Source: Pseudobdellovibrionaceae bacterium | GTDB lineage: Bacteria > Bdellovibrionota > Bdellovibrionia > Bdellovibrionales > UBA1609 | Direction: 5' to 3' | DNA length: 64,000 bases | NCBI GenBank assembly: GCA_947444305.1 | Contig: CANEZP010000015.1 | Coordinates: forward strand, 1 to 64,000 | Shown: positions 18,576 through 26,824 of the stretch, piece after piece | Layout of the letters: every line of letters begins with the position of its first letter | Position numbering within the stretch: position 1 is the stretch's first letter | Program-made: the position numbers and the translations under genes | Notes under the pieces: generated by a model | Databases searched by the model: none | Seen by the model: only the letters and a program-made list of their open reading frames with translations | Told to the model about the DNA's origin: nothing

Positions 18576-18923
18576 ATGAAATATATCCTGGCCGTTTTTT
18601 CATTAATAGCCCTACCCTGCTGGGCGACGGTATGCGGACTATACCAAGTCGAAGACTTCGGTGACCGGGTGCTCTACACGGTAACGCGCTTCAATCCGCC
18701 GCCGCAAAGCAAGCAAACCGTTTTTACGATCACGAATCCGGGCTCTCACTTGGTGCGGAACATGGTTCGTGGTTTGTGCTACTGCGTGGACGGCGTCGTT
18801 CAGCCGGATCCAGAATTCAACGGTGACGAGAATTATCAGTTGCTGACCCTCGAACGGGTTCAGGACAATGCCTATTCAGGCTGCTGGCCCGGTGTTGAAA
18901 CCCGAGCCGCCGCGATTCGCTAG
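18576..18923 (+). CDS. Small exported Cys-containing protein of unknown function
   Basis: 115 residues. Signal peptide at 1-18 (KYILAVFSLIALPCWA, cleavage AWA-T-like). The mature part is about 97 residues and has four cysteines (CGLY, CYC, CWPG) that could form two disulfides in the periplasm. No family recognised. The ATG at 18576 has GGTGAG about 8 nt before it. It ends about 115 bp before the Glt-like operon, with only a weak 6-bp hairpin (CGATGT/ACATCG, 18984-19000) between; co-transcription with that operon is possible but not shown. Confidence 0.6.
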   Translation: MKYILAVFSLIALPCWATVCGLYQVEDFGDRVLYTVTRFNPPPQSKQTVFTITNPGSHLVRNMVRGLCYCVDGVVQPDPEFNGDENYQLLTLERVQDNAYSGCWPGVETRAAAIR

Positions 18924-19038
18924 TAACCATTTTCGTTTAAAAGTGCCGTAGTACGTCACTCTGCTCAAGCTCTACTCGCGTATCGATGTTTTAGACATCG
19001 GCATACACCTTGCCTAAGCGTCTTAGTTCGTGGGGTGT

Positions 19039-22000
19039 ATGATGACCGCTTTCGGTAATACATTTTTAGTTTTGGCTATTGCGATGAACGCATCGATGGC
19101 TTTTGCCGTGAAGATGGATGAAACCACTCACGACCAAGTCATTTCCCGTCTTGAAATGGGGATCGAGTCTTTAGAGAAAGGCGAGCCGGCACGCACGGGC
19201 GTGTTGCTTCGCCTCGCGGATCTGTACGCAGATCGCGCCCGTCTCAAAGCGATGAACGAGATGGAAGCCGGCTGCACGGAAAAGTGCCCGGGCTCCCGCG
19301 CCGACCGCGACCGTTCTATTAAGTTGTACAACGAGGCGTTGCCCCAAGTTGAAAAAGCTCAGCAAGGCCGCACCATTTTGCAAATCGCGCACGCGCACGC
19401 CTTGAACGACGAAGGCAAAAAATCAACCGACTTATATAATAAGATTCTGAAGGCGCCGAAAGGCGTTTACACTTCCGAAGTCAAAGCGATCGCCAATTCT
19501 TCATTGGGAGAAATCGCGTTTCGTAAAGCCGACTTCAAAACCGCTTTGAAACATTACGAAGCCGCACGCCGCGAAAACCTGAAGAACCGCGCTCTGGCCG
19601 AATACCGTATTTCGTGGTGTCTATTGAACTTAGGCCAAACGCAAAAGGCCACCGCTTCCCTCATCAAATTGCTCCGTGATCCCGAAATGCTGAGCACGCA
19701 CACCGCCGACGGTAAAAGCGTGGATCACTCGTTCGTTCAAGATGTATCGAAAGACCTGGCGAAGTTCTTAGCCCGCGGCAAAGTGGGCTCGCGTGAAATC
19801 GCTTTGCTTCGTGATCTGAGCCCCGATGACATGCGCAAATCAAACTTGCACACGCTCGGTACCGAAACAGACCGCGTCGGTAATAAGAACGCTTCGCTCG
19901 TCGTCTGGGCCGCCTACGTTGACGAAGGCGATGTCAAGCCGATTGAAAAGCTTGAAGTCCAAGCTCGCGTTTCAAAGATCTTCTACGACATGAACAAACT
20001 CGACCTTGCCGCCAACGCATACGAAAAGACGATGTCTTTGTGGGCGAAGCACGGCTGCACCGGCGATGCCGATCTTTGCGGCGAACTTAAAACCCGCGTA
20101 AAGGCCATGGTTACGGCTTGGAATAAAGCGCAAGCGAAGAAACCGACGAACAATTTGTTCCGCGTTTACGTTGCTTACACGAATACGTTCACCGAAGACG
20201 TTGAAATGACTCACTGGGCGGCCGTGGTCGGTCGTGAGCTCGACAAACACCGTGATACCGCCACGTTATTCCACCGCGCGGCGGCCGGCGCGCACGCCGA
20301 CCTGCAACAACCTGCCGACAAGCGCACCTCAGGCCTCTCGGAAAAACAGCTGCAAAACATCTTAGAAGGTTCGTTGCTCGGTGAGATTGAAATGGCCGAA
20401 GCTTCCAAAGACGTCAAAGTTCGCGAAGCCGCCTACAATTACTATTTGTCGATCAATTCGAGCGGCGACAAGGCTTTCGAAGTTCGCTACCAACGTGCAC
20501 AGTTGCTCTACTCGACCAACCGTTTTCAACATGCATTTTCTGAATTCCATTACTTGGCTTCGCAGCCTGGTAAAGACAACCGCGACTTAAAGATCAAATC
20601 GGCGGATTTGGCACTCGACAGCTTGGTCGCCTTGAAAGACGATCAAAATCTACAAGTGCGCTCCCTCGAATACGCACGCTTTTTCCCCGAGCGTAAAGCG
20701 GAATACTTGAAGATCTCGCGTAAGGCGACCATGAATATCGTCGCCGGCAACCTCAAGAATGAAAAGTCGGTTGATAAAAGCGATTACAAAGCCAGCCTCG
20801 CTGCCTTGGCCTCCGTCAACATGGACGGCGCCGAAGATGCCGAGAAGATTAAGTTCTACAAAAATAAAATTGTGATCGCGCAAAAAGCCTTGGCTTTGGA
20901 AACCGTCACTTCGACCGCAAACATTCTTTTAGGCGTAAAGAAATTGAACGCCGAAGATAAAGAATGGGCTCTCCAACAAAAGGTTTGGGTCGCCGAACTT
21001 CAATTGAACTTCCACGAAGCCTACAAAATCACTTTGAAAATGGAATTGCCCGCGTTGAACAAAGCCGACCGTGAGCTGCGCCTGGCCCTGTTGGCCGATC
21101 TCGCCGGCGAAAACGCACGCAAACACCACGAAGCGTACTTAAGCCATAACCCGCCCATCCGCGCGGGCAACCTGGTTCGCATTACCTTGATCAAAAACTC
21201 AGGTAAACCTTGGAATGAACTCGACAAGCATATGGCTAAGTTAAAGCTGACGCCCGATTTGCTCGCCGGAATCTCGCTTGAAGTTTTCGCCCGGAACAAA
21301 GACTTAGCTAAGGCCGATCGCTTACTTAAAAACACTTCCATCGGCAAGTACCCCGCCGGCCAGACGATCGCCCGCCACTTGGAACTTCGCGACTTCTACG
21401 CTTTTGACCGCAAAATCCGCTCGCACCGTATTCACGGTTTTTCAGAGAGCGCGATGCAGAAAACTTTGAAAGAGCGTCTTCAGTTGATCGCGACCAGCGA
21501 CAAGAACGCACAGATCGCATTCCGCAAACATGATTGGACCTTGCAGATCTTGAATCTCTCGCAGCTCGCCCGCGAGAACCGCCGCATGTACCAAGACATT
21601 CAATCGCTGCCCGTACCCCGCCGCCTCAGCAAAGAAGAGAAAGCGAAGTATACGGCGTTGATCAAGCAACAAAGCGAGCCTTACCTAGCGCGCGCCGAGA
21701 AGATCGAATCTGAATTGGGTGACATCTGGAGCAACTCGAACAGCGTCCAGAACGTTCAGACCGCTTTCATGACCGCTACGCCCGAGCTACAAAAACTCTA
21801 CCGCGATGAGATCACGCCGTTAGCCGCAAACGCGCCTAACGGTGCCAAAAATCGTCTCATGAACTTGCTCAACACGCCTTACCGCCGGCCCTCGCAAAAA
21901 GACATTTTGCTGGCCCGCCGGGACCTCCAGGCGAACCCCTTCAACGTATCAAAAGCCGAGAGCTTACGCGCACTTGAAGCGCAAAACGGACGCCCCGCGA

Positions 22001-22056
22001 TGGTCGCTTATTTGGATGAGCGCATCACGCAACTTAAGAAAGGTAAGAGCTTATGA
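19039..22056 (+). CDS. Large exported TPR-like repeat protein, first gene of Glt-like operon
   Basis: About 1005 residues. ATG 19039 (or 19042) starts a signal peptide (FLVLAIAMNASMAFA). Almost the whole mature protein is helical repeats of TPR/Sel1 type: for example LEKGEPARTGVLLRLADLYA (about 35-55), LGEIAFRKADFKTALKHYEA and LLNLGQTQKATASLIKLL. Helix length and Ala/Tyr placement match TPRs, but later repeats degenerate. Myxococcus Glt clusters carry similar giant periplasmic TPR proteins (GltD/E/AglT type); assignment to one of these is inference. It ends in an ATGA overlap with the next gene. It probably scaffolds an envelope-spanning complex. Confidence 0.75.
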   Translation: MMTAFGNTFLVLAIAMNASMAFAVKMDETTHDQVISRLEMGIESLEKGEPARTGVLLRLADLYADRARLKAMNEMEAGCTEKCPGSRADRDRSIKLYNEALPQVEKAQQGRTILQIAHAHALNDEGKKSTDLYNKILKAPKGVYTSEVKAIANSSLGEIAFRKADFKTALKHYEAARRENLKNRALAEYRISWCLLNLGQTQKATASLIKLLRDPEMLSTHTADGKSVDHSFVQDVSKDLAKFLARGKVGSREIALLRDLSPDDMRKSNLHTLGTETDRVGNKNASLVVWAAYVDEGDVKPIEKLEVQARVSKIFYDMNKLDLAANAYEKTMSLWAKHGCTGDADLCGELKTRVKAMVTAWNKAQAKKPTNNLFRVYVAYTNTFTEDVEMTHWAAVVGRELDKHRDTATLFHRAAAGAHADLQQPADKRTSGLSEKQLQNILEGSLLGEIEMAEASKDVKVREAAYNYYLSINSSGDKAFEVRYQRAQLLYSTNRFQHAFSEFHYLASQPGKDNRDLKIKSADLALDSLVALKDDQNLQVRSLEYARFFPERKAEYLKISRKATMNIVAGNLKNEKSVDKSDYKASLAALASVNMDGAEDAEKIKFYKNKIVIAQKALALETVTSTANILLGVKKLNAEDKEWALQQKVWVAELQLNFHEAYKITLKMELPALNKADRELRLALLADLAGENARKHHEAYLSHNPPIRAGNLVRITLIKNSGKPWNELDKHMAKLKLTPDLLAGISLEVFARNKDLAKADRLLKNTSIGKYPAGQTIARHLELRDFYAFDRKIRSHRIHGFSESAMQKTLKERLQLIATSDKNAQIAFRKHDWTLQILNLSQLARENRRMYQDIQSLPVPRRLSKEEKAKYTALIKQQSEPYLARAEKIESELGDIWSNSNSVQNVQTAFMTATPELQKLYRDEITPLAANAPNGAKNRLMNLLNTPYRRPSQKDILLARRDLQANPFNVSKAESLRALEAQNGRPAMVAYLDERITQLKKGKSL

Positions 22057-22364
22057 GAGCCCTTATAGCGATGCTTTCGATTGGATTGGTAGTTGCAATC
22101 TCTAATCAAGCTGAGGCCGCAAAACCGAAACGTGCGAAAAGCGCGACTTCGGCGAAGAAGGCCTCAACGGGTAAGAAGAAAAAAGCGGCTCCGCAATCGA
22201 ACGTGACCACAAGTCATAACTTCGATGATCACGGCGTGACCGGTGAGTATCAGATGCCCGACGAAGCTTTAGCAAAAGTTGAAAACGAAAAGTCGCTGGC
22301 GGATCTATTAGGGGTTCGCACGCACTTCAAAGACCGCCTCCTTGAGGCGAGTGAACAAGAGTGA
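22053..22364 (+). CDS. Small exported Lys/Ala-rich protein of Glt-like operon
   Basis: 103 residues. It starts within an ATGA overlap at the end of the TPR gene. Signal peptide (RALIAMLSIGLVVAISNQ, cleavage near AEA-A), then a lysine-rich disordered stretch (residues 24-48) and a C-terminal segment (SLADLLGVRTHFKDRLLEA) that looks conserved and amphipathic. Such a short basic periplasmic protein could be an adaptor binding peptidoglycan or a partner TPR protein; that is a guess. Its stop overlaps the next frame (GTGA at 22361), or is followed by ATG 22376 with GAGGG upstream. Confidence 0.65.
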   Translation: MRALIAMLSIGLVVAISNQAEAAKPKRAKSATSAKKASTGKKKKAAPQSNVTTSHNFDDHGVTGEYQMPDEALAKVENEKSLADLLGVRTHFKDRLLEASEQE

Positions 22365-22375
22365 GGGACGTGGGT

Positions 22376-23608
22376 ATGTTAGCCGGACGCTTTGTACTCG
22401 AAAATCAGAATGGTGAAACGGTAAGAACTTTTACCGTGGATAGCGAGACGCTCTTTCTCGTTTACCGTCACGACTACCGTCGTATCGAACTTCACGCCGA
22501 CTTGGCCGAGCTCGATAAAGAAGGTGTTTCGTACGACCTCCTCAAGAAGATGGCTTCGAGCGGCGTCGCCCGCCGTCCCGTTTCCTTAGCTAACGGCGGA
22601 ACCTTCCGGTTCGTCAAAGAGATCGATAAAACCGCTAAGCTCGTTAATTTGCCCGAAGAAAACAAAGAACAAGAACGTAACATCTATAAATACGTCGCCG
22701 GCGGCCAACTCGCCATCATGGCTTTGATCTTCATCATCGGATTCTTGATCGAGCCCTTCTTTATTTCGAAGCCCGAAGAAGTCGTCGTCGAAATCCCGCA
22801 ACAGTTCATCCAAAAACAAAAACAGATCACGGTTAACGCCGCAGAGAACAAAGTGAATCCGACCAAAAAGGTCGCGAACAAAAAAGTCGAGAGCAAAGTA
22901 AAACAAGTTTCTAAGACTTTGACCGCCAAAGTAAAATCGGCGCGTAAAGAAAATGCTCCGCTTCGCACAAAAATTAAAGTTGAAAACGTGGGCGCTTTGG
23001 GAGCGCTCGGTGGAATGCAAAACGGTTCGAAATCTTCGGCCGGTTTTAACACCAAAGCCATGAACGACTCCAAAGGGACGTCGTGGAATGGCGCAGGCTC
23101 GGGTGGAGTCGGCGGTATGGAACGTGCGATCCATGGTAAAGGCTTGATGGCCTCGGCCATGGGATCGGGCGGTCAGGTCGAAGGCGGCGGCGGGTACGGT
23201 ACCCGCGGCAAAGCCGGCGGCGGACGTCCCGGTTACGGTTCGATGAACATGGGCGGCACGGCCGCTGCCTACTTCGAACCCGTTCAAGAAGAGGCCTTGG
23301 TTGAAGGCGGCTTGGATAAAGATCAAATCGCCGCGGTTATCAACCGTCACATCGGCGAAGTCATTTATTGCTACGAAAAAGGATTGCAAGTGCAGTCGGG
23401 ATTATCGGGCCGCGTGGGCGTGAAGTTCACGATCAACGGTAGCGGGATCGTTTCGAGCGCCGCCCTTGCTTCAAGCTCCATCAACAGTGCCCAAGTCGAA
23501 GGCTGCGTGTTGAACCGCCTCCGCACTTGGAAATTCCCCAAACCCGTCGGTGGCGTGAACGTAAAAGTTCAATACCCCTTCGTCTTAAAGAGAGTCAGTC
23601 ATGGGTAA
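22376..23608 (+). CDS. AgmX/PglI C-terminal-domain protein (GltG/GltJ-like, TonB-like), one transmembrane helix
   Basis: 410 residues from ATG 22376; GTG 22361 overlapping the previous stop would add five. Order: cytoplasmic N-terminal domain (1-100), one membrane helix (about 105-128, QLAIMALIFIIGFLIEPFF), a Lys-rich periplasmic stretch, a Gly-rich linker (about 205-298), and the C-terminal AgmX/PglI domain (about 315-410). That domain has the family marks: VINRHIGEVIYCYEKGLQ, LSGRVGVKFTINGSG and GCVLNRLRTWKFPKP. In Myxococcus, proteins with this layout (GltG, GltJ) connect the inner-membrane gliding motor to the envelope. No AglRQS motor genes are seen in this window. Confidence 0.85.
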   Translation: MLAGRFVLENQNGETVRTFTVDSETLFLVYRHDYRRIELHADLAELDKEGVSYDLLKKMASSGVARRPVSLANGGTFRFVKEIDKTAKLVNLPEENKEQERNIYKYVAGGQLAIMALIFIIGFLIEPFFISKPEEVVVEIPQQFIQKQKQITVNAAENKVNPTKKVANKKVESKVKQVSKTLTAKVKSARKENAPLRTKIKVENVGALGALGGMQNGSKSSAGFNTKAMNDSKGTSWNGAGSGGVGGMERAIHGKGLMASAMGSGGQVEGGGGYGTRGKAGGGRPGYGSMNMGGTAAAYFEPVQEEALVEGGLDKDQIAAVINRHIGEVIYCYEKGLQVQSGLSGRVGVKFTINGSGIVSSAALASSSINSAQVEGCVLNRLRTWKFPKPVGGVNVKVQYPFVLKRVSHG

Positions 23609-24608
23609 CCAATTACGTTCGGTTAATCTGAAGTTTGTGACCGCGCTCGTTATCTCTTCCGCATTGCTGAGCGCATGTCAGGGACAAAATCCCTTCAAGC
23701 GCGAGAGCAACCCTGTGAAGAATTATCCCCACTCGATGGAGAGCGGAAATCAACCGTACGTTCCCGGCCAAAAACCTGCCGTGGCACCGAAAGGTCCAAG
23801 CGTTGACGCCGGTAAAGTCGCTCCCGCGGCACCGCCCTGCTTCGAACCCGTAAAGATCGAAGTCGATCCTAATCACGGCAATTTGTTGCTGAAGTTTTCC
23901 GAGGAAACCGAAACTTCGTACAATTTGAAAATCACCTTAAACGGACCGCAAGCGGCCAAGGGTGAAGTGAAAGCCGATCGTCCCGAGAATTCAGAATTCC
24001 GTTTGATCGCACGCCAAGACAATACTTTAACTTACAAATTCACTTGGAAGCCCGCGAAGGGCGAAGCGGCGCAAACACCCGCCGAGACATTAATAGTTGG
24101 CCTCGACGGTCAACCCGCTCCCGGCGCGTGCGCCGGCGCGAAGAACCGCCTGACGTTGAACGTGGTCGTCTCGAAGGCCGGCAACGTTCCGTCCGTTTCT
24201 TTTCAAGAAGTAAAAGAGAAGATCAGCTACGGTGATAAGTTCGACTTCAAAGTCATCGTCGATGATTCGACCGCTTCGAAGGCCAAGACACCCACGATCA
24301 GCTTCGAAGGTTCGGCCGCTTTATATAAGTGCGAAGAAAGCAAAGCGCTTTCGGAAACCAAATACGAATTCCTTTGCCACTTCGATTCGACCGCACTTAA
24401 AGGCGTCGAGAAGATGTTGAACTCAGGCAAAGAAGCGTCGACGTCCTTCTCGGTCACGGCCACCAGCCGCGCCGGTGTTTCGAGCGCCGCGACCCCGCAA
24501 AAAATTAAAGTCATGTTCGAAGTTCAAACTAAGCCTACGCAAACTAAGTCCACGCCGTTACCCCCGCCCCGTCCGGTGGAGTTCGCGGCCCAAGGAGCTA
24601 AAAAATGA
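23601..24608 (+). CDS. Lipoprotein of Glt-like operon
   Basis: 335 residues. It overlaps the preceding gene by 8 bp. Lipoprotein signal with lipobox LLSAC (Cys near residue 26). A Pro/Lys-rich linker (about 35-75) precedes two beta-rich segments that could be immunoglobulin-like (EPVKIEVDPNHGNLLLKFSE onward; VPSVSFQEVKEKISYGDKFD onward). The C-terminal tail is proline-rich (TPLPPPRP). No catalytic motif. It ends in an ATGA overlap with the outer-membrane barrel gene, so the two products are probably made in step and may contact each other at the outer membrane. Confidence 0.7.
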   Translation: MGNQLRSVNLKFVTALVISSALLSACQGQNPFKRESNPVKNYPHSMESGNQPYVPGQKPAVAPKGPSVDAGKVAPAAPPCFEPVKIEVDPNHGNLLLKFSEETETSYNLKITLNGPQAAKGEVKADRPENSEFRLIARQDNTLTYKFTWKPAKGEAAQTPAETLIVGLDGQPAPGACAGAKNRLTLNVVVSKAGNVPSVSFQEVKEKISYGDKFDFKVIVDDSTASKAKTPTISFEGSAALYKCEESKALSETKYEFLCHFDSTALKGVEKMLNSGKEASTSFSVTATSRAGVSSAATPQKIKVMFEVQTKPTQTKSTPLPPPRPVEFAAQGAKK

Positions 24609-25321
24609 AGCGCTTATCTTTAGTCCTCTTAAGCCTTATGGCTTTCAACGCTTGGTCGGATGACCTCAGCGGTAAGATGAACGCCCTTGGCGCGAACAAG
24701 GAGCTGATGAACAAAGCTCGCGCCATCGACCCGCAAAACCGCGTGCGCGTCGTGCAAAACCGCGAAGTCGATCGCTACTACCGTTTCGAGTTGGGCATCA
24801 ACTACGGAATGGCGGCCGGCGGTGATCCTTACGTCGACACCAACGTACTCGGCGGCCAAGTGGACTTCCACATCACGCCCCGCTACTCGATCGGTGCCCG
24901 CTATTTAAACAACAGCAATAACTTGAATGCCGAAGGCAAAAAAGTTTTCGACGCTAGCGAGCGCGAAGCCGCCGCCGGCAACACGAACTTCCGTCGTCCG
25001 GGCGTTGATTACGCTAAAGACACTTGGCTCGGCGTTGCGAACTGGTACCCGATCTACGGAAAAATGAATTTGTTCGACGCCACCGTTTCGCAGTTCGACA
25101 TCTACTTCTTGGGCGGCGCCGGTCAGGTCAATTTGTCTTCGGGCACCTCGCCCGTTTACACCGCGGGCGCGGGCGTAGGCGTGTGGTTCACGCAACACTT
25201 CGCGAGCCGCTTGGAAGCGCGTTGGCAAGGTTACACCGACAAAGTCTACGACGGCGCCGGTTACCAACAACGCAATATCGATCAAACAATGTTAACGGCC
25301 ACCGTTTCGTTCTTGCTCTAG
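24605..25321 (+). CDS. Outer-membrane beta-barrel protein of the myxobacterial gliding type (OMP_myx_plus-like)
   Basis: 238 residues. Signal peptide (KRLSLVLLSLMAFNAWS). After a short helical start comes VRVVQNREVDRYYRFELGI, then GMAAGGDPYVDTNVLGG and VDFHITPRYSIGARYLN. This pattern (QNR...RFEL, then DPYV, then alternating strands) matches the outer-membrane barrel family found with Glt/CglE proteins in myxobacteria. The final strand ends in VSFLL, a typical barrel C-terminus although it lacks terminal Phe. It overlaps the lipoprotein gene by ATGA. GltA/GltB-like role inferred. Confidence 0.75.
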   Translation: MKRLSLVLLSLMAFNAWSDDLSGKMNALGANKELMNKARAIDPQNRVRVVQNREVDRYYRFELGINYGMAAGGDPYVDTNVLGGQVDFHITPRYSIGARYLNNSNNLNAEGKKVFDASEREAAAGNTNFRRPGVDYAKDTWLGVANWYPIYGKMNLFDATVSQFDIYFLGGAGQVNLSSGTSPVYTAGAGVGVWFTQHFASRLEARWQGYTDKVYDGAGYQQRNIDQTMLTATVSFLL

Positions 25322-25345
25322 TCCGAATAACACGAGGGAAGCGTT

Positions 25346-26824
25346 ATGTTACGACGAGTTTTTATCATTCTGACTTTAGGATTCGCGCTGCAAGCGCAAG
25401 CGGGTCAGTTTGACTATTTACCTTCTTCAAGCCCCGCCGAGAAAGAGTTTCTCGCGCTGATGAACGCCGGCAATTTCCGCCAGGCTTTGACCGCTTGGAA
25501 CTCGTCGCACGGCCTTACCTCCTTCGGTCAAAGCGCCGACGGTAAAGCCACTTACGCTTTCCTTATGTTGCAAAACGGTTTGAACCTTTCGGGCCTCGAT
25601 CTCATTTTATCGACCAACGCAAAAAGTCTCGACGAACGTGTTTTAAAAATTTGGAAGACCGAACTTAAAAATAATGTTTTCATACAAAAAGGCTGGATGC
25701 AGACCGCGGGCTCATGGAAGAGCATTTATCAAAACGACCCCGTTAACTTGAAGATTAAGAACGCTAAAGATATCCAAAAAGCTTTCTCAATCGCCGAACT
25801 GCTTCCTAAAGACAACGCCAACGAAAAAGCCCGCGTGTGGTTTCACATCGCGACGCTCGCCCCGCAAATCAACCAAGTCGATTCCGCTTTGAGAGCTTTG
25901 AAACTTATCCGTGAATCGGGACAGACCGCGATCGGTCAAGACATCGTCTCCCAAGCCTACGGCCGTGCACTCTTCCAAAAAGGCGATCTCGACGCCGCGA
26001 TGCAAGCTTTCCTCGAAGTTCCGAAGAGCTCAAGCCTTTGGGTCGAAACGGTTGAGGAACGCGCGTGGACCTCGTTACGTAAGTCGGACTTCGATAAAGC
26101 CGTCGGCGACACGATCACGCTGTTGTCCCCCGCCCTCGCTCCGTTAGTCGGTCCCGAAAGCTATTACTTGGCTAACTTGATGGCGTTGAAGTCTTGTGAT
26201 TATCCCCGCATCTTCAAAAACAGCGAGATCTTCAAAACCCGCCACTCGGCCCGCTTAGCCGCGATCCAAGAATTGGCGAAGACCGGTACCAATAAAAACA
26301 TCAATGCTTTGTTCCAGCGTTTTGACGACAAAGGCATGAGCGTCGAAGGCGCCGGCCCCTTGGTCGAAACGATTCCCCGCGCCGCCTTCCGTGACGCGAA
26401 GTTTATCCGCTTCATGGAAACCCGCCGCGCTTGGTTGAGCGAAGGTAAAAAGGCCGCCGAGCTTTTGGCCAAAGGCGAAGCCTTAGGTTCAAATTCGGTT
26501 CTTCAACGCATCCCGAACGACGCGCGTACGATCTCTGATCGCTTAAAACAATTGGCCTTCCAACGCGTACGTGTTTTAGCCGGCGCCGAAGTTCAAGAGT
26601 ACCGCCAGAACTTAAATAAGATGCACATCATCGAAGGCGAAGTGATCCAGCGTTTAGCCGTCGACGAGACTTTGAAAGGTCAACGTTCGAAGCTCGCGAA
26701 GACAGAAGACACGGGCGACGTTTTAGTCTTCCCGTACAGCTCTGACGAAGTTTGGTTTGACGAATTAGACAATTACAAAGCCCGGGTCAAAGACTGCCCC
26801 GTGCTCAAAGGGGCTTCTTTATGA
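25346..26824 (+). CDS. Exported TPR-like protein of Glt-like operon
   Basis: 492 residues. GAGGGAAG stands before the ATG at 25346. Signal peptide (RRVFIILTLGFALQAQA, cleavage QAG). The mature part is helical with TPR-like units (for example EFLALMNAGNFRQALTAWNS, ARVWFHIATLAPQINQVDSA and AYGRALFQKGDLDAAMQAFL), followed by a longer helical region. It could be the counterpart of GltE/AglT-type TPR proteins, but carries no lipobox. It ends with an ATGA overlap into the VWA gene. Separated by 24 bp from the barrel gene, the only real gap inside the operon apart from the 11 bp before ATG 22376. Confidence 0.7.
   Translation: MLRRVFIILTLGFALQAQAGQFDYLPSSSPAEKEFLALMNAGNFRQALTAWNSSHGLTSFGQSADGKATYAFLMLQNGLNLSGLDLILSTNAKSLDERVLKIWKTELKNNVFIQKGWMQTAGSWKSIYQNDPVNLKIKNAKDIQKAFSIAELLPKDNANEKARVWFHIATLAPQINQVDSALRALKLIRESGQTAIGQDIVSQAYGRALFQKGDLDAAMQAFLEVPKSSSLWVETVEERAWTSLRKSDFDKAVGDTITLLSPALAPLVGPESYYLANLMALKSCDYPRIFKNSEIFKTRHSARLAAIQELAKTGTNKNINALFQRFDDKGMSVEGAGPLVETIPRAAFRDAKFIRFMETRRAWLSEGKKAAELLAKGEALGSNSVLQRIPNDARTISDRLKQLAFQRVRVLAGAEVQEYRQNLNKMHIIEGEVIQRLAVDETLKGQRSKLAKTEDTGDVLVFPYSSDEVWFDELDNYKARVKDCPVLKGASL

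Noticed and set aside
22586-23389. 267-residue minus-strand open frame opposite the AgmX/PglI-type gene
   Set aside because: Arises from reverse reading of a Lys/Gly-rich gene. Phe/Asp-rich composition, no start site, and the sense gene has a clear domain structure.
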